This document shows positions 18,181 to 27,441 of a stretch of DNA of 64,000 bases, piece by piece (positions within the stretch are counted from its first letter, which is position 1; the number at the start of each line of letters is the position of its first letter). The DNA is taken from positions 682,001-746,000 of the forward strand of contig NZ_JONN01000001.1 in the NCBI RefSeq assembly GCF_000711715.1, read 5' to 3'. The position numbers were made by a program, and so were the translations under genes. A model generated the notes under the pieces. The model did not search any database and was not told the origin of the DNA. It worked only from the letters and a program-made list of their open reading frames with translations. The DNA is from Sphingomonas astaxanthinifaciens DSM 22298. GTDB taxonomy: Bacteria > Pseudomonadota > Alphaproteobacteria > Sphingomonadales > Sphingomonadaceae.

Positions 18181-18801
18181 ATGGTCGATCCGAATTTGCC
18201 CGAGCACGACCCGCGCGAGACGCTGCGCCGCCTGTGCGCCGAACGGGGGGAGGATTTTGCCAGCCTGTCGCGGCTGATCGGGCGCAATGCCGCCTACATC
18301 CAGCAGTTCATCCGTCGCGGGACCCCGCGCCGCCTGCCCGAGCGCGAGCGCCGGATCCTCGCCCAGCATTTCGGGGTGAGCGAGCAGTTGCTGGGAGCCG
18401 AGCCGGTCGCCCCCGCCGGTGAGTTCGTCGTCCCGGCGATGCTGGGACAGGCGGCCCAGCCCGGTCTCGCCTTCGCCCCGGCCTGGCTCAAGCGCCACTT
18501 CCATGCGCCCGCGCGCCAGCTTCGCCTGCTGGCGATCGAGGGCGACGCGATGGCGCCGACCCTACAGGCGGGGGACGACGTGCTGGTCGACCTCGGCGAC
18601 ACCGCCGAGCGGCTTCGCGACGGCCTTTACGCGCTGCGGGTCGAGGGGCGGCTGCAGGTGCGCCGGCTGACGCTCCACCCGGTCCGGGCCGAGCTCACCG
18701 TCCAGTCGGACAATCCCGCCCATGCCGACTGGCCGGGCCTGTCCGCGGCCGAGCTCGACCTCATCGGTCGCGCGGTGTGGAGCGGGCGCAGGCTCGCCTA
18801 G
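18181..18801 (+). CDS. S24/LexA-like repressor protein with both catalytic residues replaced
   Basis: A 206-aa protein with an N-terminal helix-turn-helix-like domain (SLSRLIGRNAAYIQQFIRRGTPRRL, split here as the recognition region) and a C-terminal S24 peptidase fold. In LexA/CI-type proteins the nucleophile Ser sits in GDSMxPTL and the Lys in VKRL. Here the first reads GDAMAPTLQAGD (Ala, residue 123) and the second LQVRRLT (Arg, residue 161). Self-cleavage should be impossible, leaving a DNA-binding dimer. I chose the ATG at 18181, with AGGTG 7 nt upstream, over 18142. Divergent from the 69/110-aa operon. Confidence 0.78.
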   Translation: MVDPNLPEHDPRETLRRLCAERGEDFASLSRLIGRNAAYIQQFIRRGTPRRLPERERRILAQHFGVSEQLLGAEPVAPAGEFVVPAMLGQAAQPGLAFAPAWLKRHFHAPARQLRLLAIEGDAMAPTLQAGDDVLVDLGDTAERLRDGLYALRVEGRLQVRRLTLHPVRAELTVQSDNPAHADWPGLSAAELDLIGRAVWSGRRLA

Positions 18802-18986
18802 TCGTTCTTCCTGGTGCGCGCCGCGAGCCACAGCACGAGGGCGACCGCCCCGCCCAGCACCACGCCAAGGATCGTGCCGATGCTCGGTTCGCCGTAAGCG
18901 ATGCCCGCGATCGCCCCGACGAGGAAACCGATGAAGATGAGGCAGCCACCCGCGTAGACGGGCTTGTCGAGGTTGCTCTGTTGCAT
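18798..18986 (-). CDS. Small two-helix membrane protein
   Basis: A 62-aa protein starting MQQSNLDKPVYAGG. It has two hydrophobic helices, CLIFIGFLVGAIAGIAYG and IGTILGVVLGGAVALVLWLAA, and a basic end RTRKND. The ATG at 18986 begins just before the first helix; the longer in-frame version adds a Cys/Pro-rich stretch without support. Its stop overlaps the stop of the convergent S24-like gene. No function is known to me. Confidence 0.6.
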   Translation of the reverse strand: MQQSNLDKPVYAGGCLIFIGFLVGAIAGIAYGEPSIGTILGVVLGGAVALVLWLAARTRKND

Positions 18987-19098
18987 GGCCCGCCCATGGC
19001 AGAGGCGGGGGCCGACGCCAAGAAAACAAGGTGAATCACTTCTCAATCCTGTTCGGTATGCGCTCCTTATCGGCCGCGGGACTAACTCCGGCGGGACG

Positions 19099-19305
19099 AT
19101 GCAGACCTATATCGCCTCCCGCGCCGCGCTCGACGATGCCTGCCAGCTGATCGACCGCTTCGGTGACAATGCCGCCTTCGAGGCCGCCGTCCGGGCCGAG
19201 GGCGCGCGCGACCGCGGAAATGTGCTCCGCTTCTGCCACTGGCGGCAGATCGAGCGGGTGATCGTCACGCTGGCCAGCGCCGAGCCCGACGGCACCGTCC
19301 ACTGA
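19099..19305 (+). CDS. Hypothetical protein (68 aa)
   Basis: A 68-aa soluble protein starting MQTYIASRAALDDACQLI. The central FGDNAAFEAAVRAEGARDRGNVLRFCHWRQIERVI is mostly helical. I do not recognise a named domain. Its TGA shares a base with the ATG of the 243-aa gene (TGATG), so the two are translationally coupled and probably act together. Confidence 0.65.
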   Translation: MQTYIASRAALDDACQLIDRFGDNAAFEAAVRAEGARDRGNVLRFCHWRQIERVIVTLASAEPDGTVH

Positions 19306-20036
19306 TGTTCGGTCGCCGCACATTCGGCCGGAAGGCGACCGCGGCCCCGGCCGAGCCGATGCGCCCCGCGACCCCGCCCGCGGGCAAGATCTTCGACGAC
19401 GAGATCTTTGAAGGCGAGCGCGGCGACTTCCTGCGCTCGGCGGGCTATTTCCCGGCCGATCCGATCAACGACGCCGCCAATGCCCAGCCGCTCGCGGTGC
19501 TGCTCGGCGACGATGCGGCGCATCTCCGCCAGGTGACGGCGGCCGCCAAGGCGGTCATCGCCGCGCCGCTCGCGCCCTATCAGCTGATCCCCGTCGAGGT
19601 GTGGCGCGGACCCCATGGCGCCTGGCTTCGCCAACGGCTCGGCCTGTCACCCTACCGCCCGTGGAATACGCTTTACCTTGCCGAAGGTCCGGCGGCGGTG
19701 GCCGAATTCGGGCTGCCCCTCGCCGAACGGCAGCGCGACGCGCAGGAAGTCGCCTTCGGAATGGAGATGGTGGCCGCGGTCCACGACCACCTTGCCGGTG
19801 CGCAGGACGGCGCGACGCAGGCTATGATCACCCTGTTCAAGGCGCTTCGCGAGAACCTCGCCCCGCTCCTCCCGCCCGAGCGCGCCGACATGTCGCCTCC
19901 AGTCCGCGAGGGCCGCGATCTCGTCCGTGCCGCGGCGATCGGCATGGCGGTCAATTTTCACTTTCCCTCGATCGAGCAGATCCAGCGCTCGCACGCGCTG
20001 ACCCTCGCCCAGCCCGAAGTCCAGCTCACCGCCTGA
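19305..20036 (+). CDS. Hypothetical protein (243 aa)
   Basis: A 243-aa soluble protein with no domain I can name. The first 28 residues are basic and Pro/Ala-rich (GRRTFGRKATAAPAEPMRP), followed by an acidic FDDEIFEGERGDF. The rest is predicted helical, with WRGPHGAWLRQRLGLSPYRPWNTLYLAEGP in the middle and an extended helical C-terminus. No signal peptide and no clear membrane helix. It is coupled to the 68-aa gene by TGATG, and an APC permease follows 68 nt later. Confidence 0.6.
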   Translation: MFGRRTFGRKATAAPAEPMRPATPPAGKIFDDEIFEGERGDFLRSAGYFPADPINDAANAQPLAVLLGDDAAHLRQVTAAAKAVIAAPLAPYQLIPVEVWRGPHGAWLRQRLGLSPYRPWNTLYLAEGPAAVAEFGLPLAERQRDAQEVAFGMEMVAAVHDHLAGAQDGATQAMITLFKALRENLAPLLPPERADMSPPVREGRDLVRAAAIGMAVNFHFPSIEQIQRSHALTLAQPEVQLTA

Positions 20037-20104
20037 GCGATGCTGCGGTTGACGCCGCCGCCCCCTTTCGCTTCCCTAGCCGCGCATCAGGGGGAGCCGA
20101 AGCG

Positions 20105-21514
20105 TTGAGCAGCTGGAATTTTCGAAAGACCGTAATCGCCCATGACGACATGCCCGAGCACCACCGGCTCGCGCGGACGCTGTCGTGGCCGCATCTCGTC
20201 GCGCTCGGCGTCGGCGCGATCGTCGGCACCGGGATCCTGACCCTGATCGGGGTCGGCGCGGGCAAGGCCGGCCCGGCGGTCATCCTGTCCTTCGCCATCG
20301 CGGGGGTGATCTGCGCCTGCGCCGCGCTCGCTTATGCCGAAGTGGCGACGATGATTCCGGCCTCGGGCAGCGCCTACACTTATTCCTATGTCGTGTTCGG
20401 CGAGCTCATCGCCTGGATGATCGGGGTCGCGCTGATCCTCGAATATAGCCTGGTGGTGAGCGCGGTCGCGGTCGGCTGGTCGGGCTATGCCGCGGGCTTC
20501 CTCGAGCGGATCGGCATGGCCTTGCCCGCCGCGCTGGTGAACGGGCCGCACGCCGGCGGACTCGTCAACCTGCCCGCGGTGTTCATCATCTGGGTCGTCG
20601 CCGGGCTGCTCATCGCCGGCACCCGCGAAAGTGCGACGCTCAACGCCATCCTGGTCGCGGTGAAGATCGCCGCGCTCGCGCTGTTCGTGGCGGTCGCGCT
20701 GCCGGTGTTCGACAGCGCCAATTTTACGCCGTTCATGCCCAACGGCTTCCCGCGCAGCGGCGCGCCCGGCGCCGAGGTCGGCGTGATGGCCGCCGCCGCG
20801 ATCATCTTCTTCGCCTTCTACGGCTTCGACGCCATCGCCACCGCGGCCGAGGAAGCCAAGAATCCGGGACGCGACCTCGCCATCGGGATCGTCGGATCGA
20901 TGGCGGTCTGCGTCCTCATCTACATGGTGATCGCGGCCGCCGCGATCGGCGCCGTGCCGGTCGCCTCCTTCGCCAAGAGCGCCGAGCCGCTGGCGCTGGT
21001 GCTGAGCGAGATCGGCCAGCCGTGGGCGGCGCGCCTGCTCGGCGCCTCGGCGGTGATCGCGCTGCCGACCGTGATCCTCGCCTTCTTCTACGGGCAGAGC
21101 CGGATCTTCTTCACCGTGGCACGCGACGGCCTGCTGCCGCCGAGCCTCGCGCGGGTGTCGAGCCGGGGCACGCCGGTCAGGATCACCATCTTCACCGCGA
21201 TCGTCGTCTCGGTCGTCGCCGGCATCTTCCCGCTCGACGAGATTGCGGCGCTGGCCAATGCCGGCACGCTGGCGGCCTTCGTCGCGGTCTGCGCGGCGAT
21301 GCTGGTGCTCCGCCGGCGTGAGCCCGACGCCAGGCGCACCTTCCGCGCCCCGCTGCCTTGGGTGGTCGGGCTCGGCGGGATCCTCGGCTGCCTCTACCTG
21401 TTCTACAGCCTGCCGCTGAAGACCCAGGTCTTCTTCCTCGTCGCCCAGGCCATCGGGATTCTGCTCTATTTCCTCTACGGCCAGCGCGCGGGCCGGCGGG
21501 CGCGGGCGGCGTGA
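20105..21514 (+). CDS. APC-family amino acid permease
   Basis: A 469-aa inner-membrane amino acid transporter of the APC superfamily (cationic amino acid transporter-like). The helix 1 signature HLVALGVGAIVGTGILTLIGVGAG is clear, and about 12-14 hydrophobic segments follow, with FYGFDAIATAAEEAKNPGRDL, typical of this group, after helix 5. The best start is TTG at 20105 (SSWNFRKT), which has GGGGAG upstream and matches the usual N-terminus of this group; the first ATG is at 20150. Its stop overlaps the GTG of the next gene. Confidence 0.88.
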   Translation: MSSWNFRKTVIAHDDMPEHHRLARTLSWPHLVALGVGAIVGTGILTLIGVGAGKAGPAVILSFAIAGVICACAALAYAEVATMIPASGSAYTYSYVVFGELIAWMIGVALILEYSLVVSAVAVGWSGYAAGFLERIGMALPAALVNGPHAGGLVNLPAVFIIWVVAGLLIAGTRESATLNAILVAVKIAALALFVAVALPVFDSANFTPFMPNGFPRSGAPGAEVGVMAAAAIIFFAFYGFDAIATAAEEAKNPGRDLAIGIVGSMAVCVLIYMVIAAAAIGAVPVASFAKSAEPLALVLSEIGQPWAARLLGASAVIALPTVILAFFYGQSRIFFTVARDGLLPPSLARVSSRGTPVRITIFTAIVVSVVAGIFPLDEIAALANAGTLAAFVAVCAAMLVLRRREPDARRTFRAPLPWVVGLGGILGCLYLFYSLPLKTQVFFLVAQAIGILLYFLYGQRAGRRARAA

Positions 21515-22077
21515 GCCTGCTGCTGCTCCTCGCCGCGGCCGTGATGCCGTTGTCGTGGCAGGGAAGGGCGGTCGTCCACGATGACCGGCGGAGAATCGCG
21601 ATCACCGTCCGCAGCCGGGTCGAGGCGAGCGGCCGGGTGATCAGCGAGAGCTGGCCGACCGCGATCGGCGAAGCCAAGGGCCTGCGCCGCTTCATCCTCG
21701 AGCCAACCGGCACCGGCACCATCGAGCGCGGCGGCAGGCGCGAGGCGGCACCCGCCGACTTCGTCCGCGAGGAGCAGGGCCAGTTCGGCTTCTACCAGCT
21801 GATGCAGCAGGCCGCGCATCAATGCGCGTGGAGCGGGGCAAGGGGGATCGACGACATCGACATGGGCGATCCGCTCGGGACCCACTTCGCCTGCGACAAG
21901 GGTTTCCTGACGAGCGCCTGGAACCGGGTCGACCGTTCAGGCACGCCAATCCGCCAGCAATTCCGGATGCGCGGATGGTGGCGCGACGGCGATGCGTTTT
22001 TCCCGAAGCGCCTCGAGATCAGGCGCGACGGCAAGCCCTTCTTCGATCTCGACGTGACCCGCTTCCGCGGGCGCTAG
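21511..22077 (+). CDS. Hypothetical exported protein, GTG start
   Basis: A 188-aa protein that starts with GTG at 21511, overlapping the permease TGA (GTGA). It has an N-terminal signal peptide (SLLLLLAAAVMPLSW) and no further membrane helix. The mature part is beta-rich and contains FYQLMQQAAHQCAW and FACDKGFLTSAWNRVDRSGTP; the two cysteines could form a disulfide in the periplasm. I do not recognise the family. Its stop overlaps the convergent PilZ gene by 4 nt. Confidence 0.65.
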   Translation: MSLLLLLAAAVMPLSWQGRAVVHDDRRRIAITVRSRVEASGRVISESWPTAIGEAKGLRRFILEPTGTGTIERGGRREAAPADFVREEQGQFGFYQLMQQAAHQCAWSGARGIDDIDMGDPLGTHFACDKGFLTSAWNRVDRSGTPIRQQFRMRGWWRDGDAFFPKRLEIRRDGKPFFDLDVTRFRGR

Positions 22078-23048
22078 CGGCGGCGGATGGCGGCGCGGGT
22101 CGCCTCGAGCGAGCGGTGGAGGTCGCCAAGGTCGCTGCGGCCCCACTGGCTCGCCCACGGGCTGTTGGTCGAGCGATCCTCGCGCAGATAGTCGGGCGCG
22201 ACCCAGCGCGCCGCAGCCATCTTCGGCCGCACCTCGGCCAGCTGATTGAGGTCGTAGGGCGAGTGGAACTTGAGCCCGGCGGTATCGCCGCGCGCCCAGT
22301 GGACCGTGCAGAAGATGGTCCCCGCTTCGTTGAGGTCGAGGAGCAGTTCGGCACCTACGGGAAAGCCCGCTTCGCCCTCGATCAGCGCGCCGCCGCTGGA
22401 GATGTTGCGCAGGCGCACGGGGGTGCTGTCGTGATTGTAGTGCACCACCCCGCTCCAGATCAGCGGATGGCGAAGCTCGCGCTCGGCAAGGTCGTGGAGC
22501 TCCGGCGTCTCTTCGGCACCGGCGGCATCCTCGTCCTCGTCCTCGGCAATTGCCGAAGCCGCGGCGGCGTCGCGCTTGGCGGCGATCGCAATGTCGGGGA
22601 AGGAGCGCTCGAGCACGGTCTGGAGCATGTGCGCGAGCTGTGCGGTATCGGTCTCGATGCGGGTTTCGTGGGCGAATTCGAGCCCGACACGGCCGTTCTT
22701 GATCCAGCGTACCGCGGCCTCGACCCGGTTCCAGTCGCCGAGCTGGAGTTCGACCCGATCCCACAGGCGCAGGCCTTCGCCGCCCTCGATCATCGCGCCG
22801 CCGCCCGACAGGTTGACCAGGGTCACCGACTGGGTGCCGCCGTCGTGAACGACCTGCACGGTTTCGTTCTCGAGGCGGTGGCGGTCACCGTCGCGGTGGT
22901 TGGCGACACGCGCGGCCTCGCGCGGGATGGCGAGCTCGGACAGGCTCTCGTCCTCGGCGGTCGCATGGTCGCCGCGCGGCGCCTTGACCTTGAGAAGCGG
23001 GGTTTCGACCCGCTTGCCGCCCAGCAGCTTCTCGCGAAATTCGTTCAT
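22074..23048 (-). CDS. Tandem PilZ-domain protein
   Basis: A 324-aa cytoplasmic protein with two PilZ domains separated by an acidic linker (EDEDEDAAGAEE). The first domain (about residues 50-135) has RDGDR, fitting RxxxR, and NLSGGGAMIEG, fitting the second c-di-GMP contact. The second (about residues 188-275) has NISSGGALIEG but no clear RxxxR before it. PilZ proteins bind cyclic di-GMP and adjust motility or envelope functions. Whether the second domain binds nucleotide is doubtful. A 122-bp gap with a hairpin separates it from glnA. Confidence 0.88.
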   Translation of the reverse strand: MNEFREKLLGGKRVETPLLKVKAPRGDHATAEDESLSELAIPREAARVANHRDGDRHRLENETVQVVHDGGTQSVTLVNLSGGGAMIEGGEGLRLWDRVELQLGDWNRVEAAVRWIKNGRVGLEFAHETRIETDTAQLAHMLQTVLERSFPDIAIAAKRDAAAASAIAEDEDEDAAGAEETPELHDLAERELRHPLIWSGVVHYNHDSTPVRLRNISSGGALIEGEAGFPVGAELLLDLNEAGTIFCTVHWARGDTAGLKFHSPYDLNQLAEVRPKMAAARWVAPDYLREDRSTNSPWASQWGRSDLGDLHRSLEATRAAIRRR

Positions 23049-23119
23049 GCCCTTGAAGGCCCTTCACCCACGGTGTCCGGGGCGAATGTAAGCAGGGAGG
23101 GTTACCAAAGGGCTAAATG

Positions 23120-23150
23120 AAAGGGGCCCCGACCTGGTCGGAGCCCCTTT
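23120..23150 (-). terminator. Hairpin terminator downstream of glnA
   Basis: AAAGGGGC and GCCCCTTT form the outer stem and CCGAC/GTCGG the inner one with one G-T wobble, 14 bp in all. It lies 20 bp past the glnA stop. The downstream T run is weak on either strand. Confidence 0.55.
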
Positions 23151-23170
23151 GCGTTCGATTCCGAAACCGA

Positions 23171-24589
23171 TCAGCTCGAATAATACATGTCGAACTCGAC
23201 CGGGCTCGGCGTGGTCTCCCAGCGCATCACTTCTTCCCACTTGAGTTCGATGTAGGCGTCGATCTGGTCGGCCGAGAAGACGTCGCCCTTGAGGAGGAAA
23301 TCCTTGTCGGCCGAGAGGCTGGTGAGCGCCTCGCGCAAGCTGCCGCAGACGGTCGGCACGCTGACCAGCTCGGCCGGCGGCAGGTCGTAGAGGTTCTTGT
23401 CCATCGCCTCGCCCGGGTGGATCCGGTTCTGGACGCCGTCGAGGCCGGCCATCAGGATCGCGGCATAAGCGAGATAGGGATTGGCCATGGCGTCGGGGAA
23501 GCGGAACTCGACCCGCTTGGACTTCTCACCGGTGCCATAGGGGATGCGGCATGAGGCCGAGCGGTTGCGGCTCGAATAAGCCAGCAGCACCGGCGCCTCG
23601 AAGCCCGGGACCAGCCTTTTGTAGCTGTTAGTCGTCGGGTTGGTGAAGGCGTTGAGCGCGCGGGCGTGCTTGATGACGCCGCCGATGAAATAGAGCGCGG
23701 TGTCGCTGAGGCCCGCATAGCCATTGCCCGCGAAGAGGGGCTTGCCGCCCGACCACAGCGAGAAGTGGGTGTGCATGCCCGAGCCATTATCCTTGGCGAT
23801 CGGCTTGGGCATGAAGGTCGCGGTCTTGCCATAGGCATGGGCGACCTGGTGCACGACATATTTGTAGACCTGCATCCGGTCGGCAGTCTGGACGAGTGTG
23901 CCGTAGGTCAGGCCGAGCTCGTGCTGCGCGGCGGCGACCTCGTGGTGGTGCTTGTCGCAGGGCAGGCCCATCTCGAGCATGGTCGAAACCATCTCGGCGC
24001 GGATGTCGACCGCGCTGTCGACCGGCGCGACCGGGAAATAGCCGCCCTTGGCGCGCGGCCGGTGGGCCTGGTTGCCACCCTCATATTCGCGGCCGGTGTT
24101 GGTCGGCAGCTCGATGTCGTCGAGGTGATAATAGCTGCCGTTATAGTCGTCGCCGAAGCGGACGTCGTCGAACATGAAGAACTCGGCCTCGGGACCGACA
24201 TAGGCGGTGTCGGCGATGCCGCTCGCCTTCAGATAGGCCTCGGCGCGGGTTGCGCAGGAGCGGGGATCGCGGGCGTAGAGTTCGCCGGTCGCCGGCTCGA
24301 CCACGTTGCAGCAGACGATCATCATCGGGGTCGCCGAGAAGGGATCGACATAGACCGCCTCGAGGTCGGGCATGAGGATCATGTCGCTCTCGTTGATCGC
24401 CTTCCAGCCGGCGATCGACGACCCGTCGAACATGAAGCCGTCTTCGAGCATGTCCTCGTCGATGGCGCCCGCCGCCATGGTCAGGTGCTGCCACTTGCCC
24501 TTGGGGTCGGTAAATCGAAGATCCACCCACTCGATCTCCTCGTCCTGGATGCGCTTCAGGATGCTGGAGGCGGTCACCTTGTCGGCCAT
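23171..24589 (-). CDS. glnA: Glutamine synthetase type I
   Basis: GlnA makes glutamine from glutamate, ammonia and ATP, the main entry of ammonium at low concentrations. The 472-aa protein is full length, with ligands and loops around [16 protein letters not shown], the ATP/glutamate region [18 protein letters not shown], and the adenylylation-site Tyr in [12 protein letters not shown] chose the ATG at 24589 ([15 protein letters not shown]), the normal N-terminus; an upstream GTG at 24604 is less likely. Regulation by adenylylation and PII is known for the family. glnB lies about 0.8 kb upstream on the same strand, separated by one opposite gene. Confidence 0.97.
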   Translation of the reverse strand: MADKVTASSILKRIQDEEIEWVDLRFTDPKGKWQHLTMAAGAIDEDMLEDGFMFDGSSIAGWKAINESDMILMPDLEAVYVDPFSATPMMIVCCNVVEPATGELYARDPRSCATRAEAYLKASGIADTAYVGPEAEFFMFDDVRFGDDYNGSYYHLDDIELPTNTGREYEGGNQAHRPRAKGGYFPVAPVDSAVDIRAEMVSTMLEMGLPCDKHHHEVAAAQHELGLTYGTLVQTADRMQVYKYVVHQVAHAYGKTATFMPKPIAKDNGSGMHTHFSLWSGGKPLFAGNGYAGLSDTALYFIGGVIKHARALNAFTNPTTNSYKRLVPGFEAPVLLAYSSRNRSASCRIPYGTGEKSKRVEFRFPDAMANPYLAYAAILMAGLDGVQNRIHPGEAMDKNLYDLPPAELVSVPTVCGSLREALTSLSADKDFLLKGDVFSADQIDAYIELKWEEVMRWETTPSPVEFDMYYSS

Positions 24590-24669
24590 GAGAATCACTT
24601 TCACTGCTGGAAATGAGATGCCCGGCAGCGATTCCAGCCGGCCGGCCCGAGGCCAAGGCCGGCGTGAAG

Positions 24670-24707
24670 ATTTCGCGTGGGCGAAATGCGGAACCCGGGC
24701 TCGGGTT
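24670..24707. promoter_or_regulatory. Two dyads in the glnA upstream region
   Basis: ATTTCGC-gtgg-GCGAAAT (24670-24687) and AACCCG-ggct-CGGGTT (24692-24707) are perfect inverted repeats side by side, 81-118 bp upstream of the glnA ATG and just upstream of the divergent NTF2-like gene. They may be regulator sites or transcript hairpins. No sigma-54 type promoter is obvious. Confidence 0.35.
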
Positions 24708-24748
24708 GCCGCTTGCCAGCCGCCGCCCGCCGCTTAAGGACGCTCCCC

Positions 24749-25183
24749 ATGGCAAGTGACGGAAACGCGCGGCTCGAGGCGCTCGAGACCCAGTTGATGC
24801 GGGCATGGGTGAACGAGGAGCGCAAGGCGCTTCGCAACCTCCTTTCGCGGCGGTTCCGGATGGTGGTCGGAGCCAGCGCGCCGGTGCTGCTCGACCGCAA
24901 GAGCCTGCTCGAGGCCGCAGGCGACCGGTGGCGGATCGAGCGCTTCCGCTTCGGCCAGTCCATCTATGCCCGCGAGATCGACAAGATCGGCATCTTCGCC
25001 GCCGAGATCGAGCTCGAGGGGGTGATCGACGGCCGCGACGCCCGCGGGCGCTGGTGGCAGGCCGACATCTGGAAGCGCGGGGGGCTCGGGCGCGGATGGC
25101 GCCTCGTCGACCGCCAGCTCGCCCGGGTCGAGGACGACCGCGCCTTCCCCGAAGCGGTCCGCGCGCTCCAGCTCTGGCGCTAG
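24749..25183 (+). CDS. DUF4440/NTF2-like protein
   Basis: A 144-aa cone-fold protein. The pattern LETQLMRAWVNEERKALRNLLSRRFRMVVG followed by a beta sheet and WWQADIWKRGG...WRLVDRQLA is typical of DUF4440-type NTF2-like proteins. No catalytic residue can be assigned. It is divergent from glnA and meets the XRE gene tail to tail (1-bp gap). Confidence 0.75.
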   Translation: MASDGNARLEALETQLMRAWVNEERKALRNLLSRRFRMVVGASAPVLLDRKSLLEAAGDRWRIERFRFGQSIYAREIDKIGIFAAEIELEGVIDGRDARGRWWQADIWKRGGLGRGWRLVDRQLARVEDDRAFPEAVRALQLWR

Positions 25184-25184
25184 G

Positions 25185-25405
25185 TCAGTAGGCCCGGCGC
25201 TGGGCCGCGACCAGCATCCTGAGCAGCATGGCGACCGGGCGGGGGACGCCTACCTTCCCTTCGAGCCACAGCGAGACCGCCGAGCGACTGACCCCGATCG
25301 CGCTCGCCAGCTCGTTCTGGGTGCGATAGCCCAGTGCCCGCATGTGCGAGCGCAGTTCCTCGGGGCTCATCGAGGCGAGGCGCGGATCGTTGGCGGCCGA
25401 GCTCA

Positions 25406-25406
<1 letters not shown>
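25185..25406 (-). CDS. Small XRE-type helix-turn-helix protein
   Basis: A 73-aa protein with one XRE/Cro-like HTH: LGYRTQNELASAIGVSRSAV followed by SLWLEGKVGVPRPVAMLLRML. It is barely longer than the DNA-binding domain, so it probably dimerises on DNA or partners another protein. Its ATG shares a base with the glnB stop (TGATG), indicating translational coupling to PII. A regulator co-translated with glnB is unusual and may act in nitrogen control, but no target is visible. Confidence 0.82.
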
Positions 25407-26562
<1,156 letters not shown>

Positions 26563-26566
26563 GGCC

Positions 26567-27394
26567 TCAATAAGGCGGGCGGTGCAGCCCCTTGGGGCTG
26601 GTCGTGAAGATCTCGCAGCCGTCCTCGGTGATCCCGATCGAATGCTCGAACTGCGCCGACAGCGAGCGGTCGCGGGTGACCGCGGTCCAGCCGTCGTCGA
26701 GCATCTTGCAGTCGGCCCGGCCGATGTTGATCATCGGCTCGACCGTGAAGAACATCCCGGGCTTGAGCTCGGGACCGGTGCCTGGGCGGCCGACATGGAC
26801 CACCTCGGGGCTGTCGTGGAACAGCCGGCCGAGGCCGTGGCCGCAAAAGTCGCGGACGACCGAATAGCGGTTCTTCTCGGCGTGGCGCTGGATCGCCGCG
26901 CTGATGTCGCCGAGGCGGTTGCCGGGCTTGGCCTGCTCGAGCCCGAGCATCAGGCATTCGTAGGTGATGTCGACCAGCCGCTTCGCCTTCACGCCCACGT
27001 CGCCGACCAGATACATGCGGCTGCTGTCGCCGTGCCACCCGTCGAGGATCGGGGTCACGTCGATGTTGACGATGTCGCCGTCCTTCAGCGGCCGGTCGGC
27101 CGGGATGCCGTGGCAGACCACGTGGTTGATCGAGGTGCAGCAGCTGTGCGTGTAGCCGCGATAGCCCAAGGTCGCCGGGACCGCGCCCGCCTCGCGCATC
27201 ATGCGGAAGACGACATCGTCGATCTCCTGCGTGGTGACGCCGGGCGCGACCACGGGCACCAGGGCGTCGAGGATCTCGGCGGCGAGGCGGCCGGCGGCGC
27301 GCATGCCTGCGAAACCATCGGGCCCGTGCAGCTTGATGATGCCGCTCCTGGCTTCGCTGCGGTCCTCGGCGGTGACGGTCACATATTGAGTCAT
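26567..27394 (-). CDS. map: Methionine aminopeptidase type I
   Basis: Map removes the initiator methionine from nascent proteins. The 275-aa enzyme shows the metal-ligand regions DIVNIDVTPILDGWHGDSS, GHGLGRLFHDSPEV and MFFTVEPMIN, with the substrate His in INHVVCHGIP. The start MTQYVTVTAEDRSEAR gives a somewhat longer N-terminus than E. coli Map, which is common in alphaproteobacteria. It is divergent from the S41-like gene (47-bp gap). Confidence 0.96.
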   Translation of the reverse strand: MTQYVTVTAEDRSEARSGIIKLHGPDGFAGMRAAGRLAAEILDALVPVVAPGVTTQEIDDVVFRMMREAGAVPATLGYRGYTHSCCTSINHVVCHGIPADRPLKDGDIVNIDVTPILDGWHGDSSRMYLVGDVGVKAKRLVDITYECLMLGLEQAKPGNRLGDISAAIQRHAEKNRYSVVRDFCGHGLGRLFHDSPEVVHVGRPGTGPELKPGMFFTVEPMINIGRADCKMLDDGWTAVTRDRSLSAQFEHSIGITEDGCEIFTTSPKGLHRPPY

Positions 27395-27441
27395 TGCTGC
27401 TATGTAAGCGCGGGCACGGCAAATGTCGAAGGAGCGGTGGG

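Noticed and set aside
19601..21514. A 637-codon version of the APC permease
   Set aside because: The extension overlaps the 243-aa gene in another frame. TTG at 20105 has a ribosome site and the right N-terminus.
24590..24748. Sigma-54 promoter for glnA
   Set aside because: TGGCAAG occurs but no TTGC at the required spacing follows.
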